From Tilletiopsis washingtonensis (taxonomy: Eukaryota; Basidiomycota; Exobasidiomycetes; Entylomatales), in contig NW_020312018.1 of the NCBI RefSeq assembly GCF_003144115.1, positions 357,658 to 421,657 of the forward strand: a DNA stretch of 64,000 nt. Reading direction: 5' to 3'. Of this stretch, positions 19,182 to 30,554 are shown piece after piece (the stretch's first letter is position 1; every line of letters begins with the position of its first letter). The position numbers and the translations under genes are program-made. The notes under the pieces were generated by a model. It was not told the origin of the DNA and did no database searches. It saw only the letters and a program-made list of their open reading frames with translations.

Positions 19182-22100
19182 TCAGCGATTGGTGTAGCCT
19201 CCAAACTTGCCGGCGTCGGCGTGCTGCGAGGGCTTGATGGCGCGGGAGCGATTGAGGATGCTGGGAATGGAGAGAGATGATCAGCTTTCGCGCGCAACTC
19301 GGCCGCACACGCACGCATCGGCACTCACCTGACACTCTTGAGCACTGCCGCTTCGTTGAGCGCCTGAGCCCTCTTCTGTTCCGCGCAATTGCATCCACAC
19401 GACTCGCATGGCGGGATGGGCGAGCTGGGAATCATCGGACTGGCGGGCGCAAGCAGCGAGTCGTTGCTTCCCGACGCCGCACCCGCAGCCGTGCGCAGCG
19501 CCGTCAATTCGGCCGCAAGCTCCGCGATGGCCGCCTCGATCTCCAGCGCGCGCGTGCGCACGACTGCAGCGGCAGAGTTGCCGCCTGCGCCGACCGAGGG
19601 CGAGAGCGTCGCCGTCGACTCGGTCGCTGGCGTCGGAGGGAAGTGCGAGAGGGCCAAGGCAGAGGAGCCAGACTCCGAATACGTGCTTGCGCTCGAGTGT
19701 GGACGCGCCGCCGCCGACGATGAAGACGAGGCATTGCCGAGCCGCGAGTGTGCAGTGACTGCGAGCGAGCGACTGGATGCAGGAATGGAATGCTGCTGCC
19801 CATGCGTGCTGGCGTGGCCCAGACTCGACATGCCGGCGTCGGAAGACGCAAAGGCAGGCGTCATGGGCGACGTCATCGGACTGACGAACTCCTCTGCGCT
19901 ACGCTTGCTGCCTGGGGCACCCAGCGACGTCAGGGCAGCGTCGATGTCGTGCGAGACACTGGCGTAGCTGGGAGAGCCCAGCTCGCTGCTGCGCACGCTG
20001 CTTGACGTACGAGGAGGTGCGCTGTTGTTCGGCTGCCGAAGCGCAGAGGAAGACAGAGCCAGGCCGGCAGGAGGAGCCTTGCGCGGCGACATGCCGTTGC
20101 CACTGCTGCCGTTGCTGTAGCCAGCAGGCGCAGCGCCGAGTGCCGAGCCGCCGCCGCTCGAGTGTGAGTCGCCCGAGCGATTCGTGAGCGCCGGAGAGCT
20201 GGGCAGCGGAAGCAGACGATTGCCTCCTTCCTCGGGTATCGCAAGTCCACCGAGCGTCGACGTCGGCGGTGGTGCCGCCTTGTCGCTCTCGTCGGCAGTG
20301 ATACCCAGCGCCGCAGGGTCCAGCATCTCGGCGCCAAAGCCTAGGAACATCGAGCTGACGGGTCTGAGCGAGAGGGCGGGCGCGGCCGTCGTCTCTTCGG
20401 CAGGCGCAGCCGAGCCGTTGACCATGAAGGACGGCATGCGGCCCACGCCTGCATTGCCGTGCACCGAGCCGCTCGTCGTGCTCTTGCTCTCTCTGCGAGC
20501 GCCATCCTCGAGGCTGTTCTGGCTCGGTCGACTGCTCATGCCTTGAGAATCGAGCTCTTCCTCTGCGTTCTTCTCCTTGCCGAACATGCGCATGAAGCCC
20601 GACTTCTTGTTCTTGATGCCGCGGCCCTCTGACGCACTCGAAGGCTGCGGGCCATTGGCAAAGCGATTCGGCTCTGCCACGGCGCGCGCCGCACGTTCTC
20701 GCTCTTGCAGCTCGCGCGCCTCTTGGAGCGAGATGAGCTTGTACGGCACACCTTCGTGTGCGCCGACAGACGGCAGCGAGCTCATGCCGCTGGCGCCTGG
20801 CATGATGGGCGGCGGCAGTTCGCCTTCGCTGCCGCCGCCGCCGCCAGTCGACGAGCTGCGCATCGGCATAGGCATCGGTGGGGCGCCATTCATCGAGCCG
20901 AACGAAGCGGCGCGGGACATGTTGAGCGAGCCTGGCGAGCCCGACATAAGCGATGGACTGAGGCCGCGCGGCGAAGCATCGGCGCCGTGCTGCGGAGGCA
21001 CGAGCAGTGCAGATGTAGGCGTGGCGGATGACGTGCGAAGATCGAGCTGCGAAGTAGAGGCGTTGGGATGCTCAAGAGGCGCGCCCATGTAGCTCTCCGG
21101 CGACATGTGTCCCGAGGCAGACGTGGAGCGCGAATTGGGGTTGGGAAACGTGAACTGTCCCGAGGCGCTCATGTTCGGCGATGGCAGCGGACTGGTGCCA
21201 GGCGAAGGACCGCGGGGCACCAGCTGGCCGTCAGCCAGGAACGTGCTGCTGCGCTTGTAGCCCACACCTCCGGCGTTGCGAGGGGCAATGTTGCCGCTCG
21301 GACTGCGGGCGGGCGTCTGCAGCGCGCGCGGAGCCAGATTCGGGCTTCGAGGTGCCGGACTAGGCGTGCGAGGCAGGAAGGCCGGCTCCTTCAAGCCGCG
21401 CGTCGAGGCGCCTGCAGCCGCAGCGCTCAGTCCGCCAATGTTGGGGCCGTTCGGCGCAGCGGCGGTGCCGAGTGCACTCAGATGTTGAGGTGCCGCACTC
21501 GCAGGACTCGTGGCAGCAGTGCTGCTCGTCATGCTCGGGCCTGACGAGCGCGTGCTGCTCTGCACACTGGTGCCGCCGCCGCTCTCTGCACTCGTGCTGC
21601 CGCGTCCGCCGCTGCCGCCCGTGATGGTGCCAGTGCTCGTCGCCGTCGACATGCTGCCCGCCGAGGTCGAGGCCAGGGGGTGGACGGGTAGGCCACCTGG
21701 CTGCTGCTGCGAAGAGGCTGCGTAGCTCTGCGGCGCCAGTGGCGAGTGCGCGCGCATGGGTGGCGAGCTCGGCGAGACAAACTCGTCGGACGTCGAGCCA
21801 GGCAGGCTGAGGCTGTTGCCTCGCTCCTCGCTGCCTGCCGCGCTGTGCCAGCTAGGCGCCGAAGACATGCCGCCCTGTGCCTGAGCACCAGGCACAGCAG
21901 GAGCGCCTCCTTTCCTGCCAAATGCCTTTGCGAATTTGCCACGCTTGCCGGCGGGCGTCGCCGAGGCTGCAAGACCGAGGCCTTTGAGCATGCCCGCAGC
22001 GCTCGAGCTGACGCTCTTGGAGCGAGACCGACGCGTGGCCTCGAGTTCATGCTCCGATGCCTCGCTCGCCAGATCCACGGCGCCGCCTCCTCCTCGACTG

Positions 22101-23671
22101 GAAGCGAGCGAGCCGCGCGTGTCGCTGGAGGGCATCGATGGCGGTGGGTAGGCTGGCGACTTCGGCACGCGGCTAGCGTCGGTGCTGGGCCTGGGCCATC
22201 CAAAGCCTCTTGATCCGCTCGACGAAGGAGCATCTCCACTCTGACTCGGCCTCGAGCTCGAGCTAGAGCGTCCCTCTCCGCCGCGCGAGTACTTGCTGCC
22301 GCTGCTCGGCATCTCCTCCTCCTCCTCTGCGCCCAACTCCCACGGCGCCGGCGAGTTCTTCTTGAGTTTCGGCCCAAGACTGCTCATGCGCTGCAAGTCG
22401 CTGGGCCCAGCCTGCAGTGCGACGAGACGCTGCTCCTCCTCCTCGCCATCCGCGTAGCTCAGCACCGGCGAGCGGTCCTTGCGGCCGCGCGTCTTGCGCT
22501 GCGGCACCGAGGGCGCGCGTGCTGCCCCGCCGCTGCTGCCGGCGCCGCCGAACGCGGGGCTGCGCGGCGAGACGAGAGCCGGCGAGCCTCTTCGACTGCC
22601 ACTCTTGGAGCGCGCCATGTCGCTGTTGAGAGCCGAGAGCGTGTCGCGCGACACATCCTCCTCCTCCTCCTCTTCCACATGCGTGGCGTTCGTCGAGCGG
22701 CTCGCGTCCTGCTCCTCGGCCGCGTCGGACGAGAGCATTTCGAACTCTGCGGGCAGTGCGCCTTCGGGCGGCAGCTCTGCGGATCGTTCCGCAGCGGCGT
22801 CAAACTCCTCGAGCCCGCTGCTGGATGCGTGAGAAGGACGGCGCCCCCACTGAGCATCGCCCTCGGTGGCGGGACTGTACATGCTCATCGGCGAGCGATC
22901 GAGGATGCTTTGGCTCTGCTCTTCCGGCGCCTGGCGCTGCAGTGCCGCCGGCGGCTGGGAAGGCGCAGCAGCAGAGGCGCTCATCTGCTGTGCGCGCAGC
23001 GCCATGGCCGGCGTGATGCCGGGCATGGGCGGCGCTGCTCGGCGCTTGGGCGCGCCCGCTGCGCTCGTCGAGGCGGTCGAGATGACGCTGGCGCGCGAGG
23101 CGGGCGCGCCGCGGCCCGCCCACATGCTCGAGGCGACGCTGGAGCCGCGCGCGTGGCCGTACGTGCTGCGCGAATCGGCGTATGGATCGTCTTCGTCGCG
23201 CTGCCCGTCCACGGCGCCCGCCAGCCCCTCGTCGGCGTCGTCGGCGTGCGGCGCGTCGAGGCGCTCGGCCAGCGGCGCCTCGTTGCCGTCCCAGCTGGCG
23301 GCGTCGCTGAAGCGGTCGCCCTCGCCGCCGAACTCGGAGCTGAGGCCGGGGCTGGGCAGCGGCGCATGCTGCGACAGGCTGGGCGACGCGGCGCCAAAGG
23401 CATGCGCATAGCCCGCGCCGTCGCCGTCGCCGTCGCCGCCCCACACGACATCGGCGTTGCCCGGCGCCTCGCTCCAGGCGCTGGGCGGGCGGTAGGCGCG
23501 CACCGCCTCGGCCGCCGAGGCGTGCGCCTCGACGGCGCGCGCCAGGTCGCGCGACTTGGAGCCGGGCAGCGCGGGTGCGGCGCGCCGCGGCGGCGGCACG
23601 GCGCCGACGCGCAAGCCGTTGGAGGAGAGCGAGGGAGAGAGGGGAGCAGCGCTCATCACGGCTGCGCTCAT
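19182..23671 (-). CDS. Large, mostly disordered Ser/Pro-rich protein, 1,473 aa
   Basis: Two exons, 23671-19329 and 19260-19182, joined at an AG|C codon; the short last exon adds a basic tail ending GKFGGYTNR. Most of the protein is low-complexity: Ser/Ala/Pro/Gly-rich with repeated SPR, SPS and RTPSP motifs that look like phosphorylation sites. More ordered pieces are YKLISLQEARELQERERAAR and KNKKSGFMRMFGKEKN around residue 900-1000, and a C-terminal helix ALNEAAVLKSVRS. A cysteine cluster, CESCGCNC, lies just before that helix. No membrane segment or signal peptide. I do not recognise the family; the layout suggests a cortical or cytoskeletal scaffold or a kinase target, which is inference. 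An ATG 15 bases downstream (second MSAA) is an alternative start. Confidence 0.75.
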
Positions 23672-25730
23672 CCGCGGCGGCGGGCGAGAGGTGAGAGTGG
23701 TGAAGAGCAGAGAGCTTGACGGCGGCGGCGGCTGAGGCGCGGATGCGCCGGCCCTCGAGCCTCACGCGCGCTGGGGCGCCCGGAGGTGTTTGGGCCCTTG
23801 CGGCGATCCGAGCGCGCGCGTGTCGGTCGCGCGGGCGCGGGCGCGTGCGGCGGTGCGGGCGCTGCGTGGACAAGAGGTGGCGCGCAGCTGGGTGCGGCCG
23901 ACTGAGGGGTGCCTGCGGTGGTATAGGGCAGAGGGTATGGACGATGGCGGCGGAGGCGAGAGGTGCGCCGGCCGCGAGAGCGAGGCGAGGTGTTCCTCGC
24001 CATGCCGCGCGTGCATGTGGCGCGTGTTGCGCTCGCTGCTCCGCTGTGCCGCCCGCGCCGCGCCCAACGGCGGCGTGCCGCTGCTGCGCCCCCCTCCCGC
24101 CCCGTCAGCCACGCCGCACGCCGCGCAAAGTGCCGCCGGCGCGAGCCACAGGAGCCGCATCAGCGTCTGATGCGGCGGCAAGGTGCTCGACGCGACGCGC
24201 CTCAGGAGCGCCGCCGCTGCCTCTGCCTCCTCTGCGGCAGAGCGGCAGAGCGCACCTCGGATGGGGCTGCGCAGGTGTGCTGCAGGGCCGGGCGTCGGTG
24301 CAGTAGCGCCTCTGGCCGCTGCGACGCTGCGGCCTGCCTTCTGGAGCGCTGCCTTTGCGCTGGTCATCTGCGCGCCCAGCGAGTGCTGCTGCAAGCCGCC
24401 GCACGCAGGAACGCAGGCTGCATGGCCCGTGGGCCGCGCCGTGGCCGTGGCCGAGCATCCGCTGCCGCCATGCGCGCAGCGCAGCACGACAGCGCAGCCC
24501 TGCACACTGAGCGGCTGCATGCTGGTGCCTTGAGAGACGCGGCCATGGCCATGGGATAGAGCTGCCCGGCTCGCCAACTCCGACGGTGCAGAAGAACACC
24601 TCCGGGAGGCGCGCGTGGCTCCACGGCGGTGAGATGAAAGCGCCGCGAGAGGTGCAGCGGTGCCGGCCTCCGAGCAGCCGCGCGCGAGCACGGCTTCATC
24701 AAGAGCGGCATCAGCTCAACTCGGCGCCACGGCACATGCCGTCGGGCCCACATTAGTCTGAGCCGAGTCAGCGTAAGGGTGCAGAGCACGGCAGAGACGG
24801 CGACGCTCGAGCGCTTCGCGCAGATGCGCGCGCTGACTCAGACTCGCTTGCGCTCCTCGCTCTCGCGCCAAGCTGTGAGACAGGGTGCCGAGCGCAGCCG
24901 CGAGCCGACGCAAGGGTGCAGAGCAGCATGGCAGTCTCAGCGAGCTTGTCAAGCGCCTCTGCTCGGTCTGCCTGCTGCGCGACGGAGGTTGAGCAGCGGC
25001 GAGGCCAAGGGAAAGAGGCAGAGCGTCGCAGGCTGCTGCCCGCTGCAGCATCTGGGCGGCAGACAGGCGTGCGACCTCCTCGTGTGCCACCTGCGGCCGT
25101 CAACGGCAGCCCGATGGCGGCGCGGGAACAGTCGCAGCACACGACGCTGCCCTGGCCGTTGCACCGAGATGAAGGCGCATGGCACCAACGTGCGCGTGGC
25201 GAGGCGAGGAGAGGGCAAGCACAAGGCATGGAGGAAAGCGGCTAGGACGCGCAAGGAGGCGCCCGCGTAGTGCCTCCCTGCGACGCCTCGCCACGCCGCC
25301 TGCTTCGCCCCAGCGCTGTGGTTGGAGGCCGTGGAATCTGCCATTCGAGCATCCCACCCTGGTCGTGCCGCCTCGGAGCTCGTCGCCGCATGCTCAGCAG
25401 CCCAGGTCGACTTTGAGGGCCTTGTGCAAGCGCGAGAAGCTGCATGCGCACAGGCCGCACGAAGGCCGCGCGCACGGGCAGAGCATCGCTGCGGCGCCCA
25501 GCGACACTGTCGCACGATCCCTGCCAGGTGCAGAACTTGCTCGACTGCCTCACCATGAGATTGCGAGACCGAAAGAGTGTGTCGCAGGCGGAGCAGGAGC
25601 GCACAAGGGAGGGCCAGCGAAGGCAGATGCCGGCGGCGCTGCACTGGCGCGCGTCACGTGCGCGCCGCCTGCCCAAAAGGAGCACAGCCTTGCCTCGCGC
25701 GCCTTGCTTCTCCACTCCCTCCAGCCCAGC
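23672..25730. other. 2-kb divergent intergenic region
   Basis: Separates two genes transcribed outward. Open frames on both strands have the Arg/Ala/Cys-rich composition of random GC-rich DNA and none shows a domain. A clear palindrome, GCCGCATCAG/CTGATGCGGC, sits at 24154-24176, with weaker outward pairing. A missed short gene cannot be excluded. Confidence 0.4.
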
Positions 25731-26880
25731 ATGCCCTCCCGCTCGCGCAGCGACTCGTCCGGCTCTCGCGCCTCCAGCTCTTCCTCTTCAAGCGCCGGCG
25801 ATGCGCATGCCGCAGCTCTGGCGGCGCTGCAGGCTCACGGCGCCGACTTCCTCGCCGCCTGTGGCATGGCTCCAGCCGCCGCCGCCGCCGCTGCCGAGGA
25901 CGACGACCACGACGATGACGCAGAGGACCATGAGGGGGAGCCGCCGGCTGCACGAGCAACGGCGGGCAGCACGGTTGCTGCCTCTGCCGCTTCCGCCTCT
26001 GCGCACAAGCAGCTCGCATCCGCTGCGCCAGAGGTGCGCACGCAAGCGGCGGGCAAGAAGCGCGCCCGCGAGCCTGTCACGGTCGTCTTTGAGCAGACGG
26101 GGCGGCGACGAACAGGCGATGAGGCGAGCGGCGGCGATGCGCAGCGCGGGAGTGCGAGGGACTTCATGGTGCGTTTGCCTCGCTCGAGCCGCAGAAGGCG
26201 CGCAAGGCGGCGGCTGACTCTGGCTCCATGTGGCATGGCAGTCGTCGAAGGTGCAGCGAGTGCATACCTCTCAGGCCGCCGGCTCAAGTCGCAAGAGCGG
26301 CGTGACGTCCGAGGATGAGGCGGACGAGAAGGCTGCGCGAGCAAACGACAAGGAGCTGTCGCATCTCCTCTCCACTACGCTCTTCGCTCCTGGCTCTGGC
26401 GCGTCTTCTTCGACGCGCGGACTGTCGCACGGCGACACTGCCGCTCGCCTGGCGGAGCTGGGCGCTAGCAAGAAGGAGTTGAGAGGCGCAACGGTGGGGA
26501 GAGGATGGGGAGAGGCGAAAGTCAAGGCTCAAGACATGGCCGCCATGCCTGCCGCCATGCGTGCCGGGATGCGCAAGAAGGAGATGGAGCGCCAGGACAA
26601 GCGCGTGGAGCTGGCAAAGGAGCTGGGCACGTACCATACGAGCCTGAAGAAGATGAAGGAGGTGGGCAGCGACCTGATCCTGGGCACGAGAAGGCTGGAG
26701 AAGGAACAGAGAACGAGAGAGAAGGGCGTGGGCATGGGAGTCGGCACGTTCAGGAATGGCACGCTGAAGATTGGCAAGGCGGAGAGGGAGAGGATCGAGG
26801 GGAGCAGGGGTGGCAAGACGAGGGGACGTGGAGGCAGAGGAGGAGCGGCAGGAAGGGGAGGCAAGCGTGGGAGAGCCTGA
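25731..26880 (+). CDS. FAF1/C1orf131-type 40S assembly factor (DUF4602-like), 358 aa
   Basis: Probable nucleolar small-subunit processome factor. Two exons, 25731-26168 and 26242-26880, joined in phase 0. The first half is Ser/Ala-rich with an acidic run EDDDHDDDAEDHEGE (residues about 60-75) and then a short VTVVFEQTGRR block typical of the family. The second half carries a helical basic segment RAGMRKKEMERQDKRVELAKE and the family end block, GVGTFRNGTLKIGKAERERI. The C-terminus is an RGG-type tail rich in Arg and Gly, as in many nucleolar RNA-binding proteins. Length and order fit yeast Faf1 and human C1orf131. The match is by recognised motifs, so moderate certainty. Confidence 0.7.
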
Positions 26881-27160
26881 ATGTCATCTGATCTATCATG
26901 CGTTCTGCTGTCACCGGGCCGGGCCTGACGAGCGAGGCGTTGTGCAAGCAGCGCAAGCGAGTGCCAACAAAGGAGCGAGCGCAAAGGAGCGAGCGAATCT
27001 GTGTGGTCGAAGCGGGGGAGTGGCCAAAGCTGACCTGGAGCGTGACGGCTTGCCTTCTGCTCTCTGTCAAGAAGATCTTGTGTCGCACACAAAGCCGAAA
27101 CAAGCCACGTGGGACACGAAGCATAAGATCTGTTCGCTCGCACGACGCTCGGAAGAAGAC

Positions 27161-29267
27161 TCAATGACCATGGCCCACGAGACTCTGCAGTGTCCTCGGC
27201 AGCATACTGCCCATGAGCAGCACTGCAATCCTGCCCGACTTGCCCAGCACGTACTTCGGTCGATGTTGCACCGCCGCACTCGGAGGCTGGCTCTCCACAT
27301 CGCGCTCGCTGCCGCCGACGGCGGAGGAGGCAGCAGGTGGAGCGGGCGGAGTGGCGACGTCGGCGTCGGAGGAGGAAGTGGCGCCGACGGCATGCATGGC
27401 GACGAAGAGAAAGGTGCCGCCGGAAAAGGTGAGCGCACAGCCTATTTGCGACTCGTTGACGCTGCCGGAGAAGACGTAGGAGAGGAGAAAGTAGGCTGTT
27501 GCGGGACGTAGGCGCGTCAGGTGGGAGGAGAGAGGGAGGGAAGCGGAGAGACGTACTGAGCAGAGCGCCGAGTGGAGTACTCAATGCGAAAATGAACACG
27601 GCTCGTCGAATGTCGGAGCGCGCGACGTGCTGCGCCATGAGGAGGGTGCAGAGACCGAATGCCGCTGGCTGTCAGACAAGACGTGCGGGAAGTCAATTGC
27701 GGCATGAAGGTGAGCAGAGCAGCAGGGCATCGTAGCTCCGCCGTCGCATAGGAGCAGTCGACTCACAGCCTTGTGTATCATAATGGCCAGCCACACGACA
27801 ATCTTCAAGCTCTCGTCATCCGAGCGTGCCGATGCTCCCATCGCAATGCCATCCGCCGCGGCGTGGATGACGAGGCCTGCCACACTGGCAAATGCCGCCT
27901 TCATGCCTTGAGGTTGAGGCTCCCGACGCGTCTCCATCACTGCGGCGCTGGCTTCGCGCACGCCGGAAGGGGAGGAGGGTTTGTAGCGCTCGCCGAGACT
28001 GGACGCCGAGCCAGAGGCACTCCCGCTGCGCACCAGACGCAGTGCCTCTGTCCTGCTCCCGCCATTTCCATGTCCCGTCTCCGCGAGATCCTCCGAGCTG
28101 CTCGAGCTGCCCGACTCGGTCGTGGCGCTGTGCGAGTGGCCCGAGACGTGCGAGTGCGAGTGCCCGTGCGGAGCGTGCGAGGAGAACGAACGACTGAGGC
28201 GAGCATGCGCGTGCCCGGCGCCGTGGTGATGCCCATGCGTGTCGTGTCCGGAGGTGGGCGAGGTGATCTGATCGATGCTGTTGTTGCGCACGGTCGTCAG
28301 TGGCAGACGGGGGCGCGACCGACAAGAGCAGAATCCGTGGCAGAAGCTCTGGCACGCGAAGAAGCATGGACGATCATCCGGCCTCTTCTGTCACCACGCG
28401 AAAGGAGGTGCTCATAGCCACAACACTCTTTCTCCATCAAAGCGTCCTCGCCTCCACTGCCTCCACTCGGGTGCAGTCTGTGCATGTGCACGCCTACCTT
28501 GATGCAGACGAGAGAGAGCCAGACTGGGCGTCGAAGCACGCGACACTCTACTGCTGCCACACAGACCTCATGGGCTGGCCTGCCGCTGCACAGTGCCGTT
28601 GCGCAGATGCCAGCAGCGCAGCGTTCCTGCAGAGCAGCTAGCCTGGCGCACGACATTCTCCTGCTTCCGCTCCGACAGCCTCGCCCGCTTGCCCCGTCAC
28701 TACTGCTCGTTGCTCTTCGCGCTCCTTCACAGCGCTCTTTCTCTCTCCACCTTGGCCCCTCCACCTTCGGCCCTTCGCCTCTTCGCCTCTGCCCCTCCAC
28801 CTTTCGCCCTCCGCGCTCCCCTGCACTCCCTTCTCGCAAGTAGCGCTGCCTCTCCTCTCTCCTCTCTCTCTCGCAGCTCGCAGCACCACTCACACAAACA
28901 TGACCAAGAAGCCCGCGAGCAGCGTCGCGCCGAGCAGCGTCTCGGCGTTCCACCGCGGCTCTGCGTGCCCATGCTCCTCGTGCTCCTCGTGGCGCCTCAT
29001 CAGCACCATCATGCCGCCTCTCACCGCTCCGCCTGCGCCTGTGCTCGCCGTCGCGTGCGCATGGGCGCCGGCGGCCAGCTTGCTCTGCGCGCGAAAGAGC
29101 GCCGCCGTGCCCTCGGGAATGACGACGGTCATGGCTGCGCCGCAGAGGAGGCCGGCGCCGAGGACCTCGAGCACGCGCGAGGCGGCGGAAGAGAGCGGGA
29201 GCAGCAGAGGCAGCTGCCCGAGCAGAAAGGTGCCGAGGAACATGAAGGCCAGAGGCAGGAAGAGCAT
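27161..29267 (-). CDS. ZIP-family zinc/metal transporter (ZIP9-like)
   Basis: Divalent metal transporter moving Zn2+ into the cytosol, from outside or from the Golgi. Four exons: 29267-28894, 28277-27767, 27668 to about 27555, and about 27500-27161. The first exon has two membrane helices (MLFLPLAFMFLGTFLLG, GAGLLCGAAMTVVIPEG) and a third before the intron. The second carries a long cytosolic loop rich in His (GHDTHGHHHGAGHAHA, HGHSHSHVSGHSHS) and the metal-pore helix HAAADGIAMGA. IMIHKAPAAFGL, the second pore motif, spans the exon 2/3 junction. The last exon has two more helices (FLLSYVFSGS, FSGGTFLFVAMHAVG). Intron 1 is 616 nt; splicing there gives FLVMFVIDQITSP, which fits the family. ZIP9/Atx2-like placement is inference. 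Confidence 0.88.
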
Positions 29268-30554
29268 GGCGGGCGAGCGAAGAGGGGCGGAGAGAGCGGA
29301 GAAGCGGAGAGATGCCAGGAAGGGCGAGAGAGAGAGAGAGGTGCGAGAAGGTGAAGAGGGCGAGAGAGAGAGGTGCGAGAAGGTGAAGAGGGCGAAAGAG
29401 GAGGGTGGAGCGCTGGGATTATAAGTGATGTCGCAGCATGGGTATGGGAGCGTGACGCCGGCGAGAGAGAGGCCGATGGGGTTTTGAGGGTGGGGCTGTG
29501 GCAGTCGAAAGGAGAGATTGAGGCACGCCCCTCGGGGCTCGAGCCTCTCGCGCACGCCGCACCTGCCCGCCGCCCGCGTCGGCACCGCCTTCTCGCCGTC
29601 GCGCATGACATCGCTCCTGCACGCCTGCTGCAGCCCTGCCTTGACGCATGGGCCGCTCCCTGCGACACACGCACCGCAGCGGTCACAAGAAGCAAGCCAC
29701 GAACACGTGCGGGATATTGAGCTGCTTTCCGACGAAGGCCACGCCGAGCAGCTGGCAACGAAGGCCGACAGCCCGCTGAGGTGAGGCGAAAGTGGAGACG
29801 GCGGCGCGCAGACGGCCAAGGTCCAGCGGCCGATGAGGTCCTCACGCATGCGGACACGCCGTGGGAACAGCGAACGGCATGCGCGCTAGGCGCCGATCTC
29901 GCACCGCAGCACCCAGCGGGGCGCCGCATGACGACGACCGTGGGCGAGGCCTGCTGCGCGCAGAGCGGCATCGCACGCCGAGCCAAGACGAAGGGCGTCG
30001 AGAAGATGCTCGAGTTCGAGGCTCGGCTTGCGGCTCGCATGGCGCAGCAGCGGGGCGCAGCTCGAGGCGCGATGGCGAGAGCGGCAAGCTTGCGCGGCAG
30101 ACGAGCTCTTACGTGCTGCCTCGAACAAGCGACGCCGCCACTCGCTGCGTCTCTGTATGTGCTGCCAGGCAGGCCGAGCGGAGCGGCGCTCAGTCTGCAC
30201 GAACGCAGAAGACGCGCATCGGGCGCATCCAAGAGGGGGCCAAGGCGCAGCGGGAGAGTGGAGCGGAGGGGTCGAGCGTGGGAGCAGCGTTCCTGGCGCG
30301 ACGCACGAGATCATTCGCGCGACGTTGCGGCCGAAGGCGGGCAGAAGGGGTGCAGAGGAGTCGCACGCGTGTCCCCCTGCCCGCGCGACACGGCTCCGCA
30401 GCGGTTCTGCGCGCGCACGTGAGCTGTGGCTGGCAGGCTGGCGCGCGGTGCGGCGCGGCTGCTGCTTCGCGCTGCCGTCCGCGGCGCCCGCCTTCTCCTC
30501 CTCACCTCAAGTCACCCCCGTCCCCATCTCGCACCCTCAACTCACCCACACATC
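29268..30554. other. Divergent intergenic region, ZIP gene and eS8
   Basis: About 1.3 kb with no supported gene. The part beside the ZIP start (29270-29410) is GAGAGA-rich on +, that is CT-rich in the ZIP transcription direction. The part beside eS8 (30480-30554) is rich in CTCACC and CACCC, as expected for a strong ribosomal-protein promoter and leader. Confidence 0.45.

Noticed and set aside
23700-25730. Several 100-300 aa open frames on both strands between the disordered-protein gene and the FAF1-like gene
   Set aside because: All have Arg/Ala/Cys-rich random composition, conflict with each other and show no motif or consistent splicing.
29781-30422. 213-aa open frame on + upstream of eS8 with a helical KTKGVEKMLEFEARLAARM segment
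   Set aside because: The rest is Arg-rich and motif-free and it sits in a promoter region; not enough to call a gene.
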